32,584 nt of DNA from DTU089 sp002440045 (GTDB lineage Bacteria > Bacillota > Clostridia > Oscillospirales > Acutalibacteraceae). The stretch spans positions 1-32,584 of the forward strand of contig CALABP010000086.1 in the NCBI GenBank assembly GCA_937885695.1. Direction: 5' to 3'. This document shows positions 1-6,803 of the stretch, in pieces. Below the pieces are notes generated by a model that was not told the origin of the DNA, did no database searches, and saw nothing but the letters and a program-made list of their open reading frames with translations. A program made the position numbers and the translations under genes. Every line of letters starts with the position of its first letter. The first letter of the stretch is position 1.

Positions 1-124
1 TGTCTGCGGTGACGCCCATTGTGCACAGAAAAATGTCGCCCTTTGTTACGTCCTTTGAATTTATTTTAATATCTTTCACCGCAACGTCGGCGGCACCCGG
101 GTATATATCGCTCAGCTTTTTCAA
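1..124 (-). CDS. murE: Mur ligase N-terminus, probably MurE (partial)
   Basis: Only the first 41 codons are present; the gene continues beyond the left edge. The translation contains the pattern I-x-I-N-S-K-D-V-T-K-G-D-I-F-L-C followed by T-M-G-V-T-A-D. This fits the small N-terminal domain of UDP-MurNAc-tripeptide synthetases (MurE), where a D/N-S-R/K-x-V-x-x-G-D-x-F-V-C segment precedes the uridine-binding region. In that family the enzyme adds the third stem-peptide residue to UDP-MurNAc-L-Ala-D-Glu in the cytoplasm. No ATG is available. The start is a TTG at 124-122 with a GGAAGTG ribosome binding site six bases upstream (complement of 131-137). The call rests on a short stretch; MurF or another Mur-domain protein is possible. 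A good promoter lies upstream at 278-306. Confidence 0.6.
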   Translation of the reverse strand, partial: MKKLSDIYPGAADVAVKDIKINSKDVTKGDIFLCTMGVTAD

Positions 125-277
125 AACCTACACTTCCAATATCAATAAGTATTTATAAAACCTGACTCAAAATCAGCACAAAATGTTGCAAAAGCACATT
201 GCGTTTTTATTGCGGCTGTAATTTAAATTTGTTTTTTTGCGCGCCGCGGTGGCGATTAAGACGATTAATATAAAAAG

Positions 278-306
278 ATAATACCATAATACGTCACGGT
301 TTTCAA
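278..306 (-). promoter_or_regulatory. sigma-A promoter for the murE-like gene
   Basis: On the minus strand there is a TTGAAA -35 box (301-306), a 17-base spacer and a TATTAT -10 box (278-283) preceded by TGG, so the -10 is of the extended type. It lies just past the typA terminator hairpin and drives leftward transcription, giving a leader of roughly 145 nt before the TTG start at 124. I see no clear riboswitch fold in this leader. Confidence 0.7.
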
Positions 307-318
307 TAGAAACAAAGA

Positions 319-348
319 GGGACTGTAAAAAATGCATTTTACAATCCC
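319..348 (-). terminator. terminator hairpin after typA
   Basis: An inverted repeat with 12-nt arms (319-330 and 337-348, one mismatch) and a 6-nt loop lies directly after the typA stop codon. In the transcribed direction it is followed by a T-rich tail (TCTTTGTTTC). Its sequence is close to the hairpin at 4438-4467, which follows an unrelated gene. Confidence 0.65.
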
Positions 349-355
349 TGTTCAC

Positions 356-2179
356 TCAGTTCTTTTTGAATTGCTGTTTCATACGCTGTTCTTTTGAAAG
401 AATCTTTTTGCGCATACGAATACTTTTCGGCGTAACCTCGACAAGCTCGTCGTCGCCTATAAATTCAAGCGACTGTTCAAGGCTCAAAACCGTGTGCGGA
501 ACAAGCCTTAAAGCCTCGTCACTACCCGAAGCGCGCGTGTTTGTCATCTGTTTTTTCTTGCAGACGTTGCAAACTATATCCTCGCTTTTTGACGACTCGC
601 CGACAATCATACCCTCGTAGACCTCAACGCCGGGCCCTATAAAAAGCCTGCCCCTGTCCTGGGTATTGAAAAGTCCGTAGCCCGTGCTTTCGCCCGTTTC
701 GTGAGCGATGATAGAGCCGCGCTCGCGCATCTGAATATCGCCCTTATAAGGCTCATACCCTGCAAAAAGGTTATTCATAATGCCGTTGCCGTTTGTGTCG
801 GTCATAAACTCACTGCGGTAGCCGATAAGCCCCCTTGCGGGTATTTTAAACTCAACATGAGTAGAGCCGCCGTCGCGAACGTCCATATTTTCAAGCTCGC
901 CTTTTCTTGAGCCTATCTTTTCCATAACCGCGCCGACATAATCCTGAGGCACTTCGATTATAAGAAGCTCCATAGGCTCTAAAAGCTGACCGTTTTCGTC
1001 GCGCTTGTAAATAACCTTGGGGTTAGACACCTGAAACTCATATCCCTGACGGCGCATAGTTTCGATAAGAATTGAAATGTGAAGCTCGCCCCTGCCCGAA
1101 ACCTTGAATGAATCTGTTGTTTCGGTTTCTTCAACGCGCATACTTACGTTTGTTTCGACCTCTTTAAACAGCCTTGCCCTTATGTTGCGCGATGTTACAA
1201 ACTTGCCCTCGCGCCCTGCAAACGGGCTGTCGTTAACCATAAAGTTCATTGAAATGGTCGGCTCGTCGATTTTAACAAAGGGAAGCGGGTCGGGCTTTCC
1301 GAGCTCACAGGCAGTTTCGCCGATGTTAAGGTCTGCAATGCCGGAAACGGCAACAAGGTCGCCCATTTTGGCGTTTTGGCACTCAACGCGCTTTAAGCCC
1401 TCGAACTGATAAAGCTTTACAACCTTGACGTTTTCAATTGTGCCGTCCTGCTTGCAAAGGGTTACGGTTTCGCCCTCTCTTACAGAGCCGCGTTCAACCC
1501 TGCCTATACCTATTCTGCCGAGATAATCGTCATAATCAAGGCTTGAAAACAAAATCTGCAAATCGCCGTCAACATCGCCGCAGGGAGGCTCTATATTTTC
1601 AAGAATAGAGTCAAGAAGCGGCCTCATATCACCCTCGCGCACATCGGGGTCAAGAGAAGAATAACCGTCTCTTGCCGAAGCGAAAACCACGGGGAAATCT
1701 ATTTGGTCGTCGTTGGCGCCAAGCTCTATGAAAAGGTCAAGCACTTCGTCTATAACCTCACGCGGGCGTGCGCCGGGACGGTCTATCTTGTTTATTACGA
1801 CAATAGCTTTTTTGCCCAAAGCAAGCGCTTTTTTAAGAACAAAGCGTGTTTGCGGCATACAGCCTTCAAACGCGTCCACAAGAAGCAAAACGCCGTCAAC
1901 CATCATCATTATGCGCTCAACCTCGCCGCCGAAATCGGCATGGCCGGGAGTGTCAACAATATTGATTTTTACGCCTTTGTAGTGTATGCCCGTGTTTTTT
2001 GAAAGAATCGTAATTCCGCGCTCTCTTTCAAGGTCGTTTGAGTCCATTACGCGCTCTTCGACCTGCTCGTTTGCACGGAAAATGCCGCTTTGGCGCAAAA
2101 GCTGGTCAACAAGCGTGGTTTTGCCGTGGTCAACGTGAGCGATTATTGCAACGTTTCTTATATCTTCTCTTTTTGTCAC
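356..2179 (-). CDS. typA: GTP-binding protein TypA/BipA
   Basis: A 607-residue translational GTPase, the usual length for TypA/BipA, a ribosome-associated relative of EF-G that helps 50S assembly and stress adaptation in the cytoplasm. All G motifs are visible: P-loop AHVDHGKTT (residues 14-22), switch I RGITI (54-58), DTPGH (76-80) and NKID (130-133). The EF-G-like domains II, III and V and the TypA-specific C-terminal domain follow. The start codon is GTG (2179-2177) with AAGGTG about five bases upstream. The gene lies 55 nt downstream of asnA in the same direction with no convincing terminator or promoter between them, so the two may be cotranscribed. A terminator hairpin follows its stop codon. 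Confidence 0.97.
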   Translation of the reverse strand: MTKREDIRNVAIIAHVDHGKTTLVDQLLRQSGIFRANEQVEERVMDSNDLERERGITILSKNTGIHYKGVKINIVDTPGHADFGGEVERIMMMVDGVLLLVDAFEGCMPQTRFVLKKALALGKKAIVVINKIDRPGARPREVIDEVLDLFIELGANDDQIDFPVVFASARDGYSSLDPDVREGDMRPLLDSILENIEPPCGDVDGDLQILFSSLDYDDYLGRIGIGRVERGSVREGETVTLCKQDGTIENVKVVKLYQFEGLKRVECQNAKMGDLVAVSGIADLNIGETACELGKPDPLPFVKIDEPTISMNFMVNDSPFAGREGKFVTSRNIRARLFKEVETNVSMRVEETETTDSFKVSGRGELHISILIETMRRQGYEFQVSNPKVIYKRDENGQLLEPMELLIIEVPQDYVGAVMEKIGSRKGELENMDVRDGGSTHVEFKIPARGLIGYRSEFMTDTNGNGIMNNLFAGYEPYKGDIQMRERGSIIAHETGESTGYGLFNTQDRGRLFIGPGVEVYEGMIVGESSKSEDIVCNVCKKKQMTNTRASGSDEALRLVPHTVLSLEQSLEFIGDDELVEVTPKSIRMRKKILSKEQRMKQQFKKN

Positions 2180-2234
2180 ACTTTCACCTTCAAATTAATT
2201 TAAACGTATATACCCACCGCTGTGCGGATATTTT

Positions 2235-3242
2235 TTAAAGAAGCTTTACGCCCTTTTCGGCGCAAAGTTTTTTCATTTCGTCGGGCCAAAGCGAAGCCTG
2301 AACCTCGCCTATATGCTCTTTGCCCAAAAGCAGCATGCATACTCTTGACTGACCTATGCCGCCGCCTATTGTAAGCGGCAATTCGTTTTCGAGTATCATT
2401 TTGTGATAGGGATATTCTTTTCTTTCTTCTTTGTTTGCTTCTTTAAGCTGATAAGAAAGCGACTCGCTGTCAACTCTTATGCCCATTGAAGAAACCTCAA
2501 AAGATTCACCGAGAACGTCGCTGTAAACAAGTATGTCGCCGTTAAGACTCCAATCGTCATAGTCGGGCGCTCTGCCGTCGTGCGGCGCGCCGTTTTTGAG
2601 CTTACCGCCGATGCCCATAAGGAACACTGTTTTGTGCTCTTTTGTTATCTCTCTTTCGCGCTCCTTCGGCGAAAGAGCGGGGTAACGCTCAAGAAGCTCT
2701 TCGGCGGTGATAAAATAAACATCGCGCGAGAGTGTTACGGGAATTTGCGGAAACGCCTTTTTAACCGTATCAAGCGTATCGCAAAGCGCATTTACGATTT
2801 TCTTTACAACGTCCTTTAAAAACTCAACATTGCGTTCTTCTCTTGAAATTACGCGTTCCCAGTCCCACTGGTCAACATATATCGAATGAAGATTGTCAAA
2901 CTCCTCGTCGCGCCTTATGGCGTTCATATCGGTATAAAGCCCCTCGCCCGCGCTGAAGCCGTATTCGTAAAGAGCAAGCCTTTTCCACTTTGCAAGCGAA
3001 TGAACTATTACAGCCCTTCCCGCCTCGGGCATATTTTTTATATCGAACGACACCGCGCGTTCAACGCCGTTAAGGTCGTCGTTAATTCCGCTTTTTTCTG
3101 TTACGAAAAGCGGTGCGGAAATTCTGTCAAGATTCAAAGCCGCGGCAAGGTTGTCCTCAAACGTGTCGCGGACAAGCTTTATTGCTTTTTGCGTGTCTCT
3201 GAGCGAAAGGGTCGAATTGTAGGAGTCTTTTAATATCAGCAC
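2235..3242 (-). CDS. asnA: aspartate--ammonia ligase (asparagine synthetase A)
   Basis: AsnA makes L-asparagine from aspartate, ammonia and ATP through an aspartyl-adenylate. It is a cytosolic class II aminoacyl-tRNA-synthetase-like enzyme. Recognisable AsnA blocks are HSLAKWKR, FSAGEGLYT, VDQWDWERV, GIGGKL, APDYDDW, SSMGIRVD and TIGGGIGQSR near the C-terminus. I place the start at GTG 3242, giving 335 residues. It has a GGGGG ribosome binding site seven bases upstream and its N-terminus (LILKDSYNSTLSLRDTQ) fits the family. The in-frame ATG six codons earlier (3260) has no ribosome binding site. A strong promoter at 3279-3307 gives a leader of only about 30 nt, too short for a T-box. It may form an operon with typA. 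Confidence 0.96.
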   Translation of the reverse strand: MLILKDSYNSTLSLRDTQKAIKLVRDTFEDNLAAALNLDRISAPLFVTEKSGINDDLNGVERAVSFDIKNMPEAGRAVIVHSLAKWKRLALYEYGFSAGEGLYTDMNAIRRDEEFDNLHSIYVDQWDWERVISREERNVEFLKDVVKKIVNALCDTLDTVKKAFPQIPVTLSRDVYFITAEELLERYPALSPKEREREITKEHKTVFLMGIGGKLKNGAPHDGRAPDYDDWSLNGDILVYSDVLGESFEVSSMGIRVDSESLSYQLKEANKEERKEYPYHKMILENELPLTIGGGIGQSRVCMLLLGKEHIGEVQASLWPDEMKKLCAEKGVKLL

Positions 3243-3278
3243 CGAAATGCCCCCGTTCATAAAATAATACGGTTAATT

Positions 3279-3307
3279 ATTATACCATTTAAATTCGCTA
3301 TAATCAA
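3279..3307 (-). promoter_or_regulatory. sigma-A promoter for asnA
   Basis: On the minus strand: TTGATT -35 (3302-3307), a 17-base spacer, and a perfect TATAAT -10 (3279-3284) preceded by TGG (extended -10). It is correctly placed about 35-40 bases upstream of the asnA GTG start. Confidence 0.8.
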
Positions 3308-3390
3308 GAATTTTTATTACGCTTACTGCAAAAATCCTACAAAATATGAGCCTTTAAATTATTTAAATTGACGGTTTTTCCGCCGTTATG

Positions 3391-3419
3391 TTGATATTGC
3401 GCGCGTCTTTTGATAAAAT
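3391..3419 (+). promoter_or_regulatory. sigma-A promoter for the HAD phosphatase gene
   Basis: TTGATA -35 (3391-3396), a 17-base spacer and TAAAAT -10 (3414-3419) preceded by TGA. Transcription should begin near 3426. This rules out any upstream in-frame start for the HAD gene and supports the ATG at 3445. Confidence 0.8.
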
Positions 3420-3444
3420 TTTCAAAAAAAGCGCGGAGGCTCTT

Positions 3445-4239
3445 ATGAAATTCAAAAATGTTCTTTTGGCAAGCGATTTTGACGGAACGCTGAAAAACGA
3501 CAGCGGCGTTATAACGCCCGACGTAATTGACGCAATTAAATACTTTATAAAAGAGGGCGGCTTTTTCACCGTTTGCACGGGCAGAGTTTTTCAGGGCTTT
3601 CACCTGTACTGCGAAGAATATATAAACGCGCCCGTGCTTTTGGGCAACGGCGCTATGGCGTACGATTATAAAGACAATAAAGTGATTTTTGACGACGCGA
3701 TAGAAGAAGAGGGCATAAAGCCCTTAGAAGAGATACACAGGCTTTTCCCCGAGGCGGCGTTTGAAATGTATTCGTTTAAAAAAGTTACGGCGCTTAACCC
3801 CGAAGAAACATCGGTAAGGCATTTTACAAGTCAGGATATTTCATTTGAAACGGTAAAAAGCTTTAAAGAAGCTGTGCTGCCGTGGACAAAGGTTATGATT
3901 CACTCCCCTTATAACAGCAAAGCAATACAAAAAGAGCTTGAAAAATACCCCGAAATTAATTTTTTGAGAACCGACGGCGACTATATAGAGGTTTTAAAAA
4001 AGGGCGTCGATAAAGGCGTTGGGCTTTTAAAGCTCGGCAAAGCGCTCGGCTGCAAAAAAGCCGATATTTATTCGGCGGGCGACGGCTATAACGATGTTGA
4101 AATGCTAAAAGCCACACGCGCAGGATTTGTACCCGAAAACGGCTCTGAAGAGGCGCTTCTCTCGGCAACATATATAACGCGTTCAAATAACGACGGCTGT
4201 ATAGCGCACGCAATAGAAATACTTGACGGGCTTTATTAA
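3445..4239 (+). CDS. Cof-type HAD-superfamily phosphatase
   Basis: A 264-residue cytosolic hydrolase of the HAD-IIB (Cof) type. These Mg-dependent enzymes dephosphorylate sugar phosphates, flavin nucleotides and similar small molecules; the substrate cannot be read from sequence. Motif I is DFDGT (D11 nucleophile, D13), motif II is the T in VCTGR (T45), motif III is a lysine near K190, and motif IV is GDGYND (D213, D217). The cap sits between motifs II and III. The start is ATG 3445 with GGAGG five bases upstream; an in-frame ATG at 3388 would overlap the promoter and is rejected. The gene is alone on its strand, divergent from asnA, with the inverted-repeat element directly after its stop codon. 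Confidence 0.92.
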   Translation: MKFKNVLLASDFDGTLKNDSGVITPDVIDAIKYFIKEGGFFTVCTGRVFQGFHLYCEEYINAPVLLGNGAMAYDYKDNKVIFDDAIEEEGIKPLEEIHRLFPEAAFEMYSFKKVTALNPEETSVRHFTSQDISFETVKSFKEAVLPWTKVMIHSPYNSKAIQKELEKYPEINFLRTDGDYIEVLKKGVDKGVGLLKLGKALGCKKADIYSAGDGYNDVEMLKATRAGFVPENGSEEALLSATYITRSNNDGCIAHAIEILDGLY

Positions 4240-4240
4240 T

Positions 4241-4421
4241 AAAAGTGGCTGTAAAAAAGTCCGGACCGCAAAAAGCAAAGAAATGACAACTTAATGCTTT
4301 TTGCTATGAATTAATCTCACCCTCGGAGTACCTTTGTACGCCGTCGGGCAAGTGCTAAACGCCGAAAACGGCGTTTAGCATTCGATTAATTCATTCTGAA
4401 CATTTTTTCCAAGCCACTTTT
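4241..4421. repeat. 181-bp nested inverted-repeat element (MITE-like or structured RNA)
   Basis: This non-coding stretch begins one base after the HAD stop codon. Its ends form a perfect 10-bp inverted repeat (4241-4250 and 4412-4421, AAAAGTGGCT), which resumes as an A/T stem after a 3-base mismatch. Inside are a 10-bp hairpin (4268-4277 with 4295-4304) and a 10-bp long-range stem (ATGAATTAAT 4306-4315 with 4385-4394). That stem encloses a CCC/CGG/GTAC hairpin (4320-4348) and a perfect 12-bp hairpin with an AAAA loop (4353-4364 with 4369-4380). All pairings were read directly. There is no reading frame of note and no obvious target-site duplication. It could be a non-autonomous mobile element or a structured RNA; orientation is unknown. 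Confidence 0.7.
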
Positions 4422-4437
4422 CCAAATAAAATTGTGT

Positions 4438-4467
4438 GGGGCTGTAAAAAGCATTTTTTACAGCCCC
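4438..4467 (-). terminator. terminator-like hairpin after the phosphoesterase gene
   Basis: A perfect inverted repeat with 13-nt arms (4438-4450 and 4455-4467, GGGGCTGTAAAAA) and a 4-nt loop, nine bases past the stop codon of the minus-strand phosphoesterase. The U-rich tail is weak (ACACAATTTTATTT), but the stem is very stable. It closely resembles the typA terminator at 319-348. Confidence 0.6.
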
Positions 4468-4475
4468 TAATTTAA

Positions 4476-5795
4476 TTATTTTTCATCGGGTTCAAAAGCC
4501 ATTCCTTCATACTGCATTTTTACGGTTTCGCGCTCGAAGCCGTCAAGATTTGCATAGCGGTCGGAATAGTAATTGTATTTGTCGATTGAATATGTGTCGT
4601 CGGGCGACATTGTAATAATTGTACAGCCGCGCTGTGAACCGATTTTGTTTATGCCCGAATACGCAAGGCAGTCAACGCTGTAGCCGTAAGAAAGCACAAC
4701 GCCCTTGTAACGAAGCGCATAGTTGTTTATGTGGTCGTGACCGCAGAACATAGCCTTTGTTGAACCAAGCTTTACAACTGTTTCAAAAAGGTCGTCCTCG
4801 CCGCTTCCGCAACAAACATTTTCGCCTTTAAAGCCGCCGATATATTTAACGTTTTCGGTGTCTTTGTGACCGTTCTCTTTAAATTCAGCCCATGCGTCAC
4901 GGTATTCCGTGAGCGGAATGTGGAAGAAAAGGAAAGACTGAACCTTTTTATCGGCGTCATAAGCTATCCCCTTTTCTGCGGCTGTTTTGGCATTTTCGCT
5001 TTCAAGCGAAGCGATAACGTTTTTGTACCATTCAATCTGATTGTCGTGCACGTTATCGTAATGCCAGAAAATACCGAACGGGTCATCGTCAAGATAGGCG
5101 TGCGTATCAAGCGAAATAAGCGCGTTTGTTATTATTCCGTCTGAATTTTTAACCTTAATAACATTGTTGCAGCTGCCGTCAACGTTTTCGGGACCGGCTT
5201 TGAATATGCAATGCTCATAACCGCTGTTTTCATAAAAATCCGCAATATCCTCGCGCGAATAATATGCATAAGCTTCGGTATCGTGATTGCCGAAAGTCAT
5301 TGTCCAGTACACGCCGAGGCTTTCCATAAGCTCCGCAAATACCATCGCCGGGCTTTTGTTGTTAAGCGTTCCCGCCTGGAAGGGCACGGGGAACGCAAGG
5401 TCGCCCGTAACGACAACAAGGTCGGGCTTTTCGCGGGTTATCATCGCGGCAACGGCGTTCATAGCCTGTTTGTCTTTGCTTATTGCCGACATATAGCCTA
5501 TTCCGAGGTGAACGTCTGTCAGCTGCATAACGCGAAGGTCGCGGTCGGTTGTAAATACCCAATCGCCGTTTTCATCCTTTTCGGGAACAAGCTGTGCTTC
5601 GTCATATGAAACCTTTTTATAGCTTTTTGTTTTTTTAAGCATTGCGCTTCGGCTGAAAAGGTTTGCGACAAGCGTAAATACCGAAATAAAAACTATTACG
5701 GCAAGTATTATAACAAGCGCCTTTTTGGCTCTTTTTTTGCGCCTTACCTTTTTTTCAGCCTTTGAAAATTCTTTTTTCTCTTTGCCTGCGTTCAT
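4476..5795 (-). CDS. membrane-anchored calcineurin-like metallophosphoesterase
   Basis: A 439-residue protein. It has a lysine/arginine-rich cytoplasmic N-terminus, one membrane segment (about 26-47) and a large domain that should face outside by the positive-inside rule. The dimetal phosphoesterase signatures are present: D-V-H (94-96), GD (121-122), GNHD (149-152), a later histidine in FFHIPL and GHDH near residue 350. The family cleaves phosphomonoesters or diesters with two metal ions. The ATG at 5795 abuts the stop codon of the upstream permease and has AAAGGAG eight bases upstream, so it is the last gene of the nucleoside transporter operon and probably translationally coupled. A role as an ectonucleotidase feeding the importer is an inference from context. 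A terminator-like hairpin follows. Confidence 0.9.
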   Translation of the reverse strand: MNAGKEKKEFSKAEKKVRRKKRAKKALVIILAVIVFISVFTLVANLFSRSAMLKKTKSYKKVSYDEAQLVPEKDENGDWVFTTDRDLRVMQLTDVHLGIGYMSAISKDKQAMNAVAAMITREKPDLVVVTGDLAFPVPFQAGTLNNKSPAMVFAELMESLGVYWTMTFGNHDTEAYAYYSREDIADFYENSGYEHCIFKAGPENVDGSCNNVIKVKNSDGIITNALISLDTHAYLDDDPFGIFWHYDNVHDNQIEWYKNVIASLESENAKTAAEKGIAYDADKKVQSFLFFHIPLTEYRDAWAEFKENGHKDTENVKYIGGFKGENVCCGSGEDDLFETVVKLGSTKAMFCGHDHINNYALRYKGVVLSYGYSVDCLAYSGINKIGSQRGCTIITMSPDDTYSIDKYNYYSDRYANLDGFERETVKMQYEGMAFEPDEK

Positions 5796-6803
5796 TTATC
5801 TCGCTCCTTTGTCGTAAGGTATACCCTCGGCTTTAGGTGCGCGTGACTTTTTAGAGGTGAACGCAAGCACTACAAGCGTAATTATATAGGGAAGCATTCT
5901 GTAAACGTGCGGGCTTACGCCGAGCTGTGCCAGCGCATAAACGCCGTCGCCGTTTATATCAATTGTGGTGTAGGACGCGGCGATGCATTTGAAAAGTCCG
6001 AAAAGGACTGCCGAAAACGCAATGTTGCCGGGATTCCAGTTACCGAAAATCATAACCGCGAGAGCCAGGAAGCCGAAGCCCGCAACCTCGCCGGTTGAAG
6101 CGCAGTTTGCCGCGGCAAGCGCATAAACAAATCCGCCGACGCCTGCAAGCGCGCCCGATATTGTTGTGCCGGCATAACGCATCTTTTTAACGTTAATTCC
6201 GAGAGAGTCCGCCGCTTGCGGATTTTCGCCGCAGGCACGAAGTCTTAAACCGAAACGCGTTTTATAAAGAATTATTGAAAGCACAACAAAAAGAAGAATG
6301 CAAACATAAGTTGAAATATAAACCTTGTTTAAAAACAATTCGCCGAAAAAGCCGATGTCTGTCTCGCGGTCAATTCCGAAGGTGCTCTTTTTGAGCATAA
6401 ACCACGAAGGAGCGTCGCCCTCTATAAGAAGCGTGTTTTGTCTTGCAATAACGTTTATAAGGAAAAGAACAAGTGCCGGAGCCAACATATTGAGAGCCGT
6501 GCCGCCGATTGTCTGGTCAGCTTTGAGGTTGATTGCCGAGAATGAAAGAAGAAGCGAGAATATTGCGCCCGCAAAAGCACAGACAAGCATTGCCGTGAGC
6601 AATAAAAGCTGACCCTGCTTAATATCGAAAACACCTTTCATCTGCATTGTTCTTATAAACAGAACGCCGATAAACGCGCCGAAAATCATAATACCTTCAA
6701 GCGCAAGGTTGATTATACCGCTTCGCTCGGCGAACACGCCTGCAAGGGCAACGATGAGAAGAGGAACTGCGAATACCATAGTTTGCTGTATCAAAAATAC
6801 CAT
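5796..6803 (-). CDS. nucleoside ABC transporter permease (NupQ/YufQ-like)
   Basis: A 335-residue, very hydrophobic protein with about 8-10 membrane segments. It belongs to the branched-chain amino acid/ribose permease superfamily, in the subgroup that works with BMP-family nucleoside-binding lipoproteins. Family-typical stretches are GIINLALEGIM near the N-terminus, IGGTALNML in the middle and LRACGENPQAADSLGI, the cytoplasmic coupling loop. It should form the heterodimeric membrane channel with the preceding permease. Its ATG (6803) shares one base with that gene's stop codon (TAATG), so the two are translationally coupled. The stop is immediately followed by the phosphoesterase ATG. The exact nucleoside range is not determined. 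Confidence 0.92.
   Translation of the reverse strand: MVFLIQQTMVFAVPLLIVALAGVFAERSGIINLALEGIMIFGAFIGVLFIRTMQMKGVFDIKQGQLLLLTAMLVCAFAGAIFSLLLSFSAINLKADQTIGGTALNMLAPALVLFLINVIARQNTLLIEGDAPSWFMLKKSTFGIDRETDIGFFGELFLNKVYISTYVCILLFVVLSIILYKTRFGLRLRACGENPQAADSLGINVKKMRYAGTTISGALAGVGGFVYALAAANCASTGEVAGFGFLALAVMIFGNWNPGNIAFSAVLFGLFKCIAASYTTIDINGDGVYALAQLGVSPHVYRMLPYIITLVVLAFTSKKSRAPKAEGIPYDKGAR

Noticed and set aside
173..355. 60-codon minus-strand open frame between typA and the murE-like gene
   Set aside because: It spans the typA terminator and the promoter at 278-306, has no ribosome binding site, and resembles no protein; it is intergenic DNA.
3243..3278. T-box or other riboswitch in front of asnA
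   Set aside because: The promoter leaves only about 30 nt of leader, too short for a T-box.
3388..3444. Longer N-terminus for the HAD phosphatase
   Set aside because: The -35 and -10 boxes lie inside it, and the ATG at 3445 has a good ribosome binding site.
4240..4475. CRISPR array or transposase remnant in the gene-free stretch
   Set aside because: No direct repeats with regular spacers and no translated similarity to transposases; the structure is inverted repeats only.
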